NCBI RefSeq assembly: GCF_019042245.1
Contig: NZ_JAHQCX010000025.1
Span: 1 to 64,000, forward strand
Source: Diplocloster modestus
GTDB taxonomy: Bacteria; Bacillota; Clostridia; Lachnospirales; Lachnospiraceae
Direction: 5' to 3'
DNA length: 64,000 bases
Of the stretch, positions 36,551 through 44,858 are shown piece after piece (within the stretch, counting starts at the first letter, position 1; each line of letters opens with the position of its first letter). A model generated the notes under the pieces. It worked only from the letters and a program-made list of their open reading frames with translations, ran no database searches and was not told where the DNA came from. Both the position numbers and the translations under genes were made by a program.

Positions 36551-37573
36551 TTGGATTATAAGGAAATTATACAGAAAACTGGAATATGACTTTATCAAGA
36601 CCAATGAGCATCTTGGCAAGCATGTGATTCTCCTGGGACTCGCAGGCAGTTATTCTTATGATACCAATATTTAAACGAGCGATATTGATATCAGAGGAAT
36701 AACATTGAATCAGAAAGCTGATCTGATTGGGCTTTCACACTTCGAACAGTATGTGGATGAAAGTACTGATACGGTGATTTATGCGTTTCAGAAAATAGTT
36801 ACACTTCTGATAAGCTGTAACCCTAATACCATTGAAAAATATTAGGTCTAAATCCGGAGCACTATCTTTATTTGAACGATATAGGCCGGATGCTGTTGGA
36901 TAATAGAAGGCTATTTCTTTCAAGACGTGCGATCAATTCTTTTGGCGGATATGCGGATGCACAGCTTAGAAGGCTGCAGAATGCTCTTGCCAGAGAATCT
37001 TTTCCACAAAGTGAAAAAGAACAGCATATTTTCAATTCTGTAACGAATGCGATGCATGAATTTAACAATCGTTATAATCATTTTGAAAGTGGCAGTATAG
37101 AGATATTTATTGACACTGCCGAGAATCCGGAACTTGAAACGGAAATATTTGTGAATGCTAATATGACACATTATCCTCTTCGGGACTATTCCAGCATGTG
37201 GAATACGATGGCAAATGTTGTTCGGGACTATGAGAAGATTGGAAAGCGTAATAAAAAGAAGGATGATCAGCATTTGAATAAACATGCTATGCATTTGATC
37301 AGGTTATTTATAATGGCAATAGATATTTTGGAGAGGGGCGAGATCATTACTTATCGGGAGAAAGAGCATGACCTTCTGATGGATATTCGCTTGGGAAAAT
37401 TCCAGAAGGGAGATGGAACATTCCATGAAAGTTTCTATGAGATGCTGTCAGATTATGAAAAGAAATTGCATTATGCTGCAAAGAATACAGACTTACCGGA
37501 GGAACCAGATCTATCAAAGGTTCAGGAACTGGTGATGACGATAAATGAAAGAGTGATTCGTGATGAGATATAA
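36551..37573 (+). pseudogene. Broken nucleotidyltransferase (COG3541-like), several lesions
   Basis: Read across frames this is a full-length predicted nucleotidyltransferase: 'LDYKEIIQK', 'HVILLGLAGSYSYDTN', 'SDIDIRGITLN', 'EQYVDESTDTVIY', 'NPNTIE', 'LGLNPEHYLYLNDIGRMLLDNRRLFLSRRA' and on to 'VMTINERVIRDEI'. The catalytic pattern G-S-(x)n-D-x-D is present (SDIDIRG). Lesions are an extra A after 'IIQK' near 36583, an in-frame TAA at 36672-36674 just before the catalytic SDID, and a lost base in the A-run near 36836. The 233-residue open stretch from 36872 (TTG) is the intact 3' part only. It overlaps the next nucleotidyltransferase by 11-14 bp. Confidence 0.8.
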
Positions 37574-38361
37574 GGACTTCGAAGGATCAGTGGAAGAGCT
37601 GGTTCTTCTTAAGATAAGAGAGATTGAGGAAAAAGAGCATATCATTGTTTTACATGTGATTGAATCTGGTAGTAGAGCGTGGGGCTTTGCATCACCGGAC
37701 AGCGATTACGATGTGAGATTTATTTATATGAGAGATCAGGACTTTTATCTGTCCCTAAGAAATACTAAAGATTATATCGATTGGGAATTAAACGAGGTGC
37801 TTGATATAAACGGATGGGATCTGAAAAAAGCATTACAGCATTTTCATAAATCTAGTGCCACATTATTTGAGTGGAGCAATTCACCGGTAGTGTATTACAC
37901 CACTGATGTATGGAAGAAAATATACAGCGATGTGGCTTGGAAATACTTCTCATGCAAGTCAGCACTGTATCATTATTACGGTACTGCCAACAAGAATTAT
38001 CATGAGTATCTGAAGGATGATATGGTGAAGTATAAGAAATATTTTTATTTGCTGCGCCCTCTCCTGGCTTGTAAGTGGATAGAGGAGAAAAGGCCCTCCG
38101 CCGGTACTGTTTGATGAATTAGTTAATTCAGTGTTGGAAAATCATATGAAGGCAGCAGTGGATGATCTTTTGACTAAGAAGGTTAAAATGTCTGAGGCGG
38201 ACCAGGCCCCCAAGATTGAAGTGATTAATCGGTACATTCAGGAAAAACTGACGTATTATAAGGCACTCGTTGAAGCCATGGCAGACGACAGGAACCCAGA
38301 CTGGGAACCTCTGGAGATGGAATTCAGAAAACTAGTAAAAGGTAATGGATACATAGATTAA
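37563..38361 (+). pseudogene. Second nucleotidyltransferase (YcgL/COG3541-like), single frameshift
   Basis: The first 184 codons read 'MRYKDFEGSVEELVLLKIREIEEKEHIIVLHVIESGSRAWGF' with the catalytic 'GSRAWG...SDYDVRF' motif, and stop at 38114. The rest of the protein ('PPVLFDELVNSVLENHMKAAVDDLL' to 'GNGYID') continues in the next frame to 38361. Dropping one C from the CCC at 38094-38096 restores a single frame of about 265 residues. The cause may be a real frameshift or a homopolymer sequencing error. The preceding pseudogene overlaps its start, so the two were probably an operon. Confidence 0.75.
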
Positions 38362-38375
38362 GAGGATCATTTATT

Positions 38376-38583
38376 ATGGTAGAAATCTCAAAACAGGACT
38401 GGAAATTGTATCGGGAGAGAGTTCCGCAGTGGCAGGAGCATTACATGGAGCAGCTGACAAAGGAATATATTGATTTGCTAAGCTCTCCGGGAAACGCCTC
38501 TGATCATTTCTGGGAGCTTGAGAAGAGAATAAAACAGGGATCTGATTGATGCGGTAAAGCTGATCCTAAGCAGGAAGATGTAG
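38376..38583 (+). pseudogene. Truncated small protein (gut-Firmicutes family of unknown function)
   Basis: A 57-codon frame (38376-38549) gives 'MVEISKQDWKLYRERVPQWQ' and on to 'ELEKRIKQGSD'. I recall longer relatives of about 90-100 aa with an extra C-terminal 'D(L)..AVKLIL' helix. That piece is visible here in a shifted frame (LIDAVKLILSRKM, to 38583). The gene therefore looks frameshifted. It follows the nucleotidyltransferase pseudogenes closely. Confidence 0.55.
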
Positions 38584-38739
38584 TTTATGCGATTAAATAT
38601 TTTGTTTGTTGTGACCGACATAGAGCAGTCGAACGTATTTAATCAGGAAACTTTGGTTTGATGATTTTAAATGATTATATATTGTAAGAAGAAGCAAATT
38701 GGCGGTATTCTTAATTGCACAGGTGAGGTTAAAAAGTAG

Positions 38740-39081
38740 ATGAATATACAGATTTTCGGTACAAAGAAGTGCAATGATACAAAAAAGGCGGAGCGTTTCT
38801 TCAAGGAGCGCGGCATCAAGTATCAATATATCGATATGAAAGAAAAGGGCATGAGCAAAGGAGAGTTTACTTCCGTTGCTCAGGCTAATGGCGGAATAGA
38901 AAAAATGATTAACTGGGAAGGCAGGGACCAGGATACGCTCGCGTTGATCAAGTACATTGCCGATGAGGATAAGCTGGAGAAGATTCTGGAGAATCCTCAA
39001 GTGATCAGGACACCGGTTGTTAGAAACGGAAAGCAGTCTACGCTAGGCTATCGGCCGGAAGTGTGGAAGGGATGGAGCTAA
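38740..39081 (+). CDS. ArsC/Spx-family (YffB-like) thioredoxin-fold protein
   Basis: The 113-aa protein begins with a thioredoxin-like strand and the motif GTKKCNDTKKA (Cys11). It has 'RTPVVRNGKQSTLGYRPEVWKGW' at the end, matching arsenate-reductase-like proteins of the ArsC/Spx fold. Only one cysteine occurs (CNDT), so it is not a CxxC oxidoreductase. It may be an ArsC-like reductase using external thiols, or a Spx-type regulator. It lies just outside the decayed region and ends with a terminator at 39191. Confidence 0.8.
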   Translation: MNIQIFGTKKCNDTKKAERFFKERGIKYQYIDMKEKGMSKGEFTSVAQANGGIEKMINWEGRDQDTLALIKYIADEDKLEKILENPQVIRTPVVRNGKQSTLGYRPEVWKGWS

Positions 39082-39190
39082 TCAGGAAGTCTTTTGGCCT
39101 CAGTAAAGCCATTAGAAAATCTTGCGTATTCCGGCAGGGACGAAGCTGTAATAAGAGGCCGCGGGAATATATTTTATTAAAATAAGTAAT

Positions 39191-39233
39191 CGGGCCGGCT
39201 GGTTGCAAAGATACCAGACGGCCCGATTTTTTT
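39191..39233 (+). terminator. Terminator of the ArsC-like gene
   Basis: A stem of about 12 bp (CGGGCCGGCTGGT from 39191 with ACCAGACGGCCCG to 39225, one bulge) is followed by ATTTTTTT. It lies 110 bp after the stop codon. Confidence 0.75.
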
Positions 39234-39415
39234 GTATTAGTAAGTGCAGGGTATGACAGGCTGGTTCACAGGTTCTTCCTATCTTAAGATATTTCATATG
39301 GTGTATTATCTGATTTCTAACTGATTTCGCATACAATTTGAGAGTACACGGACAACCCAGGTCGAAAGAGTCCGCAGACAATACGGATAAATAGATTGTA
39401 AAAAACAGAAAAAAC

Positions 39416-39444
39416 TTGACACCAAACAAAAACAATGTTATATT
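39416..39444 (+). promoter_or_regulatory. Promoter of the tetR-type gene
   Basis: Perfect TTGACA (39416-39421), 17-bp spacer, and TATATT (39439-39444). The palindromic operator follows directly. Confidence 0.85.
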
Positions 39445-39445
39445 C

Positions 39446-39471
39446 ATAACGGTGTTTCGAAACAACGTTAT
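39446..39471 (+). promoter_or_regulatory. 26-bp palindromic operator, probably bound by the TetR regulator
   Basis: The sequence from ATAACG to CGTTAT is a palindrome in which 12 of 13 base pairs are symmetric (mismatch at 39452/39465), with centre TTTCGAAA. It covers the expected start of transcription right after the -10 box and lies 17 bp before the regulator's ATG. This placement is typical for autorepression by a TetR dimer. Confidence 0.75.
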
Positions 39472-39487
39472 GAATTGAGGCAATATC

Positions 39488-40120
39488 ATGGCAAAACAAA
39501 TCCAGGGTGTCTATGAGAAAATACTTACCTGCGCAAAAGAGGAATTTCTGGAAAAAGGATACACAGACGCCTCGCTGCGGACCATCGCGGCAAAGGCTGA
39601 AACAACAACCGGATCTATCTACACCCGCTTTGGGGACAAAGAAGGGCTGTTCCGTGCAATCGCAGACCCCGTGGTGGATGGAATAATGCAGCTTTTTTGT
39701 GAAACGCAGGAAAAGTTCCATATGATGGATGAGGAAACTCAGAAAAATACCGTGCAGCGATATTCCTCTGACAGTATGGACATGATGCTGGATTATATCT
39801 ATGGGAATTTCGATACGTTCCGGCTTCTACTGGAGGCTCCGGCCGGGACGAAGTATTTTAACTTCCTGGATGAGATGGTTCGGATAGAGGTGGAATACAC
39901 CTATAAATATATGGACGTTATCGGCTGTGAAAGCGTCAAATCAGGCGCAGTTACGGAAGATTTCCTGCATATGGTTTCCACCGCTTATTTCGAGGGGGTG
40001 TTTGAGGTGGTCCGTCACAACATGAGTAAAGAAGAAGCGGTAAAATATATTAACATGCTGAAAACCTATCACATGGTAGGATTTGATACTATATTCTCAC
40101 CGGAAAAATATGCACTTTGA
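39488..40120 (+). CDS. TetR/AcrR family transcriptional regulator
   Basis: This is a 210-aa TetR-type repressor. The N-terminal helix-turn-helix (about residues 10-60) reads 'FLEKGYTDASLRTIAAKAE' with recognition part 'TTGSIYTRFGDKEGLF', and the C-terminal ligand domain is helical. It is expressed from its own promoter and probably represses itself through the 26-bp palindrome. The ABC transporter pair lies 147 bp downstream in the same direction. It may also control the transporter by read-through, although no second copy of the palindrome is visible there. Confidence 0.88.
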   Translation: MAKQIQGVYEKILTCAKEEFLEKGYTDASLRTIAAKAETTTGSIYTRFGDKEGLFRAIADPVVDGIMQLFCETQEKFHMMDEETQKNTVQRYSSDSMDMMLDYIYGNFDTFRLLLEAPAGTKYFNFLDEMVRIEVEYTYKYMDVIGCESVKSGAVTEDFLHMVSTAYFEGVFEVVRHNMSKEEAVKYINMLKTYHMVGFDTIFSPEKYAL

Positions 40121-40230
40121 TATGTCCGCATTGTAGATAAATGCAGAAATATTTCCATCCAAAGATTCTTACTACGATAAGGCTGTCTGTCCGAGTTCCT
40201 CTCGGCTGCCAGCCTGAAAATAAATCTATA

Positions 40231-40248
40231 GGTTAGCTGAAACTAACC
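40231..40248 (+). promoter_or_regulatory. Putative iron-regulator box upstream of the ABC pair
   Basis: GGTTAG-N6-CTAACC, an inverted repeat ending just before the ribosome site of the ABC transporter gene. It shares GTTAGCTNAANCTAAC with the palindrome at 43841. The half sites resemble DtxR/IdeR-type iron boxes, though with wider spacing. Confidence 0.55.
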
Positions 40249-40266
40249 ATATAAGGAGGAATCTAT

Positions 40267-42009
40267 ATGCAGCAAAAAAGTCCCCTGCTCCGCATCTGGG
40301 AGCTGGGCGAAACAGAACACAGAGGGCTGATCCGAGCCATCATCAGCGCTCTGATTGGTGTATTATGCGGTATTTTCCCATACATAGCCGCGGCACAGGT
40401 CATTATCGGCCTGGTATACGGACAGCGGGAAACGTCTTACTATCTGATGTGGTGCAGCATCGGTCTGACGGGTTATCTCGTGCGCACTCTGCTGTATAAT
40501 CTGGCGCTGTCCATGTCCCATAAGGCGGCCTTCTCGATTTTGAAGGATATCCGCAGCAGAGTGCTTAAGAAGCTTCCAAAACTGCCGCTTGGTACGGTGA
40601 TGGATACTTCCAGCGGGAAAATCAAGCAGATTATCGTGGATCAGGTGGAGAGTATGGAGACTACACTGGCTCATCTTCTTCCGGAGATGACCTCCAACAT
40701 CGCGGCTCCGGTCTGCGTGCTAATCTACCTGTTTGTGCTGGACTGGAGGATGGCACTGCTGTCGCTGGTGTCGATCCCCGTTGGCATGATTTTCATGATG
40801 GCCATTATGAAAGGCTACGGAAAGGACTATGAGGGCGCAGTACGGACGACTCAGGCTATGAACGAGACCATTGTGGAATATATCGGCGGGATCGAGGTGA
40901 TCAAGGCATTTAACCAGGGAAAGAATTCCTATGTAAAGTTTTCCGACCGGGTCAGGGCAAACGCGGCGTATTACTACAACTGGATGATGCGCTGCCAGTT
41001 CCATATGTCACTGGGTTACGCCATTGCGCCTACTACACTGATTACGGTGCTGCCTGTGGGCTGGCTGATGTACAGCAAAGGCAGTCTAAGCATAGAAGTA
41101 TTCCTTACCTGTGTGATTTTATCCTTCAGTATCGTCGGTCCGCTGATCGCGGCTATGAGCTTTGTAGATAATCTGGCGAAGATCGGCACGACCGTTGGCT
41201 CTGTGGAGGAGATCCTCAACGCCGAAGAACAGCAGCACAGCGCGGTACCGGTTCATCTGGGCAAGCCGGATATCGTGCTGGAGAATGTCTCCTTCGGCTA
41301 CCATGCGGATCAGGAAATCCTGCATGATATAAGCCTTGCTATTCCGGCTGGAACTATGACGGCGCTGGTGGGACCATCGGGCGGCGGGAAATCCACGATC
41401 GCTAAGCTCATCGCCGGCTTCTGGGATGTGAGCGGGGGCAGGATAACCCTGGGTGGTGTAGATGAAAAACAGATTCCTCTGGAACAGCTGTACGATCAGG
41501 TGGCGTTTGTCACCCAGGATAACTATCTGTTTGACGACACAGTGCTGGAAAACATTCGTATGGGCAGACTGTCCGCTTCGGATACAGAGGTGGAGGCAGC
41601 TGCGAAAGCGGCAGGCTGCGACCGTTTTATCCGGGGACTGGAAAAGGGCTATGATACAAGGGTAGGCGGAGGCGGCGCACATCTCTCCGGCGGAGAGCGG
41701 CAGAGGATTGCCATTGCCCGCGCGATGTTAAAAGATGCGCCGGTAGTTATTCTGGATGAAGCCACGGCCTACATAGATCCTGAAAACGAAGCGATTGTCC
41801 AGAAGGCCGTCGCCAATCTCGTTCAGAATAAAACGGTGATCGTTATCGCCCATCGGCTGTCCACAATTACCGGAGCGAATCAGATTGTTGTGGTTAAGGA
41901 TGGCGGTATAGAGGCGGCCGGTACACACGAAGATCTGTTAAAGACCTGCCTGCTTTATGAATCCATGTGGCAGGCACATATTGGAATAAAGGATGGTGAC
42001 GCGGCATGA
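40267..42009 (+). CDS. ABC transporter, fused permease/ATPase, subunit 1
   Basis: The 580-aa half transporter has about six transmembrane helices (residues 20-310) and a C-terminal ATPase with Walker A GPSGGGKST (about 368-376), signature LSGGERQ (about 475) and Walker B VVILDEA. It overlaps the next gene by 4 bp, so the two products very likely form a heterodimer. The layout, an iron-type palindrome upstream and feoAB downstream, suggests iron or siderophore transport of the IrtAB/YbtPQ kind rather than multidrug export. The substrate is inferred. The start has an AAGGAGGA site 6 bases upstream. Confidence 0.85.
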   Translation: MQQKSPLLRIWELGETEHRGLIRAIISALIGVLCGIFPYIAAAQVIIGLVYGQRETSYYLMWCSIGLTGYLVRTLLYNLALSMSHKAAFSILKDIRSRVLKKLPKLPLGTVMDTSSGKIKQIIVDQVESMETTLAHLLPEMTSNIAAPVCVLIYLFVLDWRMALLSLVSIPVGMIFMMAIMKGYGKDYEGAVRTTQAMNETIVEYIGGIEVIKAFNQGKNSYVKFSDRVRANAAYYYNWMMRCQFHMSLGYAIAPTTLITVLPVGWLMYSKGSLSIEVFLTCVILSFSIVGPLIAAMSFVDNLAKIGTTVGSVEEILNAEEQQHSAVPVHLGKPDIVLENVSFGYHADQEILHDISLAIPAGTMTALVGPSGGGKSTIAKLIAGFWDVSGGRITLGGVDEKQIPLEQLYDQVAFVTQDNYLFDDTVLENIRMGRLSASDTEVEAAAKAAGCDRFIRGLEKGYDTRVGGGGAHLSGGERQRIAIARAMLKDAPVVILDEATAYIDPENEAIVQKAVANLVQNKTVIVIAHRLSTITGANQIVVVKDGGIEAAGTHEDLLKTCLLYESMWQAHIGIKDGDAA

Positions 42010-43736
42010 TCGAAGCCCTGAAAAAAATCTGGAGATTCTCAGGAAGAGAAAAAAGCAATATCAACAAATCCGTACTCTTTTGTTTTCTCAACGCCATATT
42101 CCATATGTTTGAGATCGCTGCCATTTATGTTGTGGTGCTGGCTCTGGTTTCCGGGGTATCCGGAGGTAAAACAGCCTGGACGGCGTTTGGACTGATCCTT
42201 GTCAGTATCCTGGGAAATGCAGTTACCAAGTATTTCTCCCAGCTGGAGCAGACCCATGCCGGTTATTTTATGGCGGCCAATAAGCGTATCGACATTGCTG
42301 CCCGCTTAAAAAGTGTCCCGATGGGATACTTTAATGATAACAGTCTCGGTGAGATTACGGGTGTGTCGACCACGGTCCTGGACAATGTGGAGAACATCGC
42401 GCCCATGGTGTTGGTCGGTATTCTAAGCGGTTTGATCAATGCGGCTGTATTCATAGTGATGATTCTGGCGTGGGATTGGCGTATTGGAATCCTGGTAGTA
42501 CTGGGGACGGCTCTTTATCTGCTGATTACCTCACGTATGGAGAAAAAGTCCATTGCCATCGCACCGAACCGCCAAAAATCAGAAGCAGTGCTGGTGGCCG
42601 CGGTGCTGGAATATGTGCAGGGCATGAGCGTGATCAAATCTTTTAATCTGACCGGCCGTGGGGATAAAAGGGTGCGGGACGCACTTGAATATAACCGTAA
42701 AAGCAATATGGATATGGAGCGGCTTTTCACCCCTTATGTCATGGCACAGGGAATTGTTTTGCAGATATTCAGCATTGGCATGGTACTGGCAGCTGTTTTA
42801 TTTTTCCTGGCAGGAACTATGACGAGCGCCAATGCGTTGATGGTCGTGATTATGTCCTTTTTGGTATTTGCTCAGATCCAGTCAGCCGGAAGCGGCTTAT
42901 CTCTGCTGCGTATCGTCAGCAGCTCTATTGAGCACGCGGAACAGATGGACACGATCCCCCAGCTGGATGAGAACGGGAAAAAACTTACACCGAACAGCCA
43001 TGATATCGTCTTTACCGATGTGAACTTCTCCTATGAGAAAAAAGAGATCCTGCACCAGGTATCCCTGACGGTTCCGGATAAAACAACCACGGCGGTTATC
43101 GGGCCCAGCGGTTCGGGTAAAACCACACTTTGTAATCTGATCGCCCGGTTTTGGGATGTAAACGGGGGCAGTGTGAAGATAGGCGGGTATGATGTAAGAG
43201 CGTATACACTGGAAGCGCTGATGGATCAGATCAGTATGGTGTTCCAGAATGTATATCTCTTTGCCGACACGATTGAAAACAATATAAAATTCGGCAGGCC
43301 GGACGCTACCCATGAAGAGGTGGTCATGGCAGCAAAGAATGCCTGCTGCAATGATTTTATTGAGGCTCTGCCGGATGGATATAATACTGTTATTGGTGAG
43401 GGCGGGGCTTCCCTGTCAGGAGGCGAAAAACAGCGTCTGTCCATTGCACGCGCGATGTTAAAGGATGCCCCCATTGTCATTCTGGATGAAGCCACGGCGA
43501 ATGTGGATCCCGAGAATGAGGACCGCCTGCAAAAAGCCATCGAAGCGCTTACGAGAAATAAAACGATTATTATGATTGCGCACCGGCTAAAGACGGTGAA
43601 AAACGCGGATCAAATACTGGTTGTGGACAACGGTCAGATAGTACAAAGCGGAACTCACGAACAGTTAATCGGACGAAAGGGGATCTATTCGGATTTTGTT
43701 CATGGACGCAGGGAAGCGGTCGGCTGGAAACTGTAA
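42006..43736 (+). CDS. ABC transporter, fused permease/ATPase, subunit 2
   Basis: This 576-aa half transporter partners the previous one. It has an N-terminal six-helix membrane domain and an ATPase with Walker A GPSGSGKTT, signature LSGGEKQRLSIARAM and Walker B VILDEATANVDP. Translation is probably coupled through the 4-bp ATGA overlap. A short frame with AAGGAGTG (MSNRWSKNSRME, 43768-43806) follows and may be the residue of a lost third gene. Confidence 0.85.
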   Translation: MIEALKKIWRFSGREKSNINKSVLFCFLNAIFHMFEIAAIYVVVLALVSGVSGGKTAWTAFGLILVSILGNAVTKYFSQLEQTHAGYFMAANKRIDIAARLKSVPMGYFNDNSLGEITGVSTTVLDNVENIAPMVLVGILSGLINAAVFIVMILAWDWRIGILVVLGTALYLLITSRMEKKSIAIAPNRQKSEAVLVAAVLEYVQGMSVIKSFNLTGRGDKRVRDALEYNRKSNMDMERLFTPYVMAQGIVLQIFSIGMVLAAVLFFLAGTMTSANALMVVIMSFLVFAQIQSAGSGLSLLRIVSSSIEHAEQMDTIPQLDENGKKLTPNSHDIVFTDVNFSYEKKEILHQVSLTVPDKTTTAVIGPSGSGKTTLCNLIARFWDVNGGSVKIGGYDVRAYTLEALMDQISMVFQNVYLFADTIENNIKFGRPDATHEEVVMAAKNACCNDFIEALPDGYNTVIGEGGASLSGGEKQRLSIARAMLKDAPIVILDEATANVDPENEDRLQKAIEALTRNKTIIMIAHRLKTVKNADQILVVDNGQIVQSGTHEQLIGRKGIYSDFVHGRREAVGWKL

Positions 43737-43840
43737 TGGGAATATTCAGAAGGAGTGTCTTATAAAATGAGTAACCGATGGAGCAAAAATAGCCGGATGG
43801 AGTAGAAAAAAATCCGAAGGTATGCTATTCTTTAACACGA

Positions 43841-43858
43841 AGTTAGCTTAAGCTAACT
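43841..43858 (+). promoter_or_regulatory. Perfect 18-bp palindrome, putative iron-regulator box
   Basis: AGTTAGCTTAAGCTAACT is a perfect palindrome 21 bp before the ATG at 43880 and upstream of feoAB. It shares its core with the box at 40231. A DtxR/IdeR-like repressor is the most likely ligand. Confidence 0.65.
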
Positions 43859-43879
43859 AAACGGGCGGGGAGGAATTAT

Positions 43880-44644
43880 ATGACAGCCAGTACAAATCCC
43901 AAATTTATCATGCAGTATGCCGTGAAGGAAGAAGCCGTAACTTCACTGGTGAAGCGGATGATATTTCAGGCAGAGAGCGGTTTTGGGGAAATGTATCTTC
44001 TGGAGGTTTATCCGGGAGTTCAGATGTGGTCCATTGATTTCCACCTGAGAGAACTGGATATCAAGCCCATGGGGGCATACCGCTGTCTGAAGTTAAACTA
44101 CTGTTTGTCGGGGCGGTGCGAAGTACCGCTGCCGGATGAACGCTATGTCTATGTGAGCAGCGGGCTGCTCAGTGTGGATATCAATCCGCCTGTGGGGAAA
44201 ATGATGCTGCCTACGGGACAATATGTGGGTCTGGAGATCGTCATTGATCTGGATACCATATCCCACGGTCTACCGGGCGCATGGACGGATTGCGGAATCG
44301 ATATATGGGAAGTCCGGCAGTGTCTGAGCCGGACCAGGGGCAGCTACCTGGCCAATGTGGCTGCGTCCTGGGATCAGCTGGCCAGGGAAATGGAGGAGCA
44401 TATCAGAGACGCGGATCTGTCCGTAGAAGTTTATCGGTTCCGGCTGCTGCAGCTGTTGTGGACATTGAAGGCAGGACGGCAGCGGGATATTTCCATACAG
44501 CCCTTTTACCTGACGCTGGGACAGCGGGCTGTGGTGATGCGGGCGGAAGAACTGCTTACCCGCGATCTGCATCAGAGATATGTCATATCGGCTGCACCGT
44601 TTTTAATAAAAGGAAAGGGGAAAGAGAATGAAGAAACTATCTGA
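43880..44644 (+). CDS. AraC-like sensor domain, lacking its DNA-binding domain
   Basis: The 254-aa product resembles the N-terminal part of AraC-type regulators found with iron-uptake genes (cupin-like strands 'MYLLEVYPGVQMWSIDFH', 'LKLNYCLSGRCEV'). Near residue 217 it enters the usual first helix of the AraC DNA-binding domain ('LGQRAVVMRAEELLTRDLHQRYVIS') and then breaks off into an unrelated lysine-rich tail. The two helix-turn-helix units are missing. The gene has probably lost its 3' end by deletion, and its last 17 bp overlap feoA. It may be a non-functional remnant or a ligand-binding antagonist. Confidence 0.65.
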   Translation: MTASTNPKFIMQYAVKEEAVTSLVKRMIFQAESGFGEMYLLEVYPGVQMWSIDFHLRELDIKPMGAYRCLKLNYCLSGRCEVPLPDERYVYVSSGLLSVDINPPVGKMMLPTGQYVGLEIVIDLDTISHGLPGAWTDCGIDIWEVRQCLSRTRGSYLANVAASWDQLAREMEEHIRDADLSVEVYRFRLLQLLWTLKAGRQRDISIQPFYLTLGQRAVVMRAEELLTRDLHQRYVISAAPFLIKGKGKENEETI

Positions 44645-44858
44645 GGCAAAGAACGGCGAACAGGGTGTGATCAGCGATATCCAGGGAGATACCCGGTTTT
44701 TAAGCCGTGTCACTTCCATCGGTTTGACGCTGGGGTGCCCGGTCACAGTGCTACAGAATGAGAAGAAGCGCCCGATTCTGATTTACAGCCGGGATTCCAT
44801 GGTGGCGCTGAACCGGGAGGAATGTGACAAGATCAGGATTGGAGGCCAAAGAGGATGA
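44628..44858 (+). CDS. feoA: Ferrous iron transport protein A
   Basis: The 76-aa SH3-like protein has the usual FeoA length and core ('GDTRFLSRVTSIGLTLGCPVTVLQN', ending 'VALNREECDKIRI'). It is thought to assist or regulate FeoB at the cytoplasmic side. The ribosome site AAAGGGGAAAG lies inside the preceding gene. Its stop overlaps the feoB start by 4 bp. Confidence 0.9.
   Translation: MKKLSEAKNGEQGVISDIQGDTRFLSRVTSIGLTLGCPVTVLQNEKKRPILIYSRDSMVALNREECDKIRIGGQRG

Noticed and set aside
13571..38700. Integrated prophage or conjugative element as carrier of the island
   Set aside because: No integrase, transposase, structural phage gene, relaxase, tRNA or flanking direct repeat could be found.
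40363..43313. Several minus-strand frames of 90-190 codons within the ABC transporter genes
   Set aside because: They are antisense to two well-supported ABC genes and show no independent signals.
43768..43806. 12-codon frame MSNRWSKNSRME with AAGGAGTG
   Set aside because: Has a good ribosome site but is too short; probably the start of a deleted gene between the ABC pair and the feo unit.
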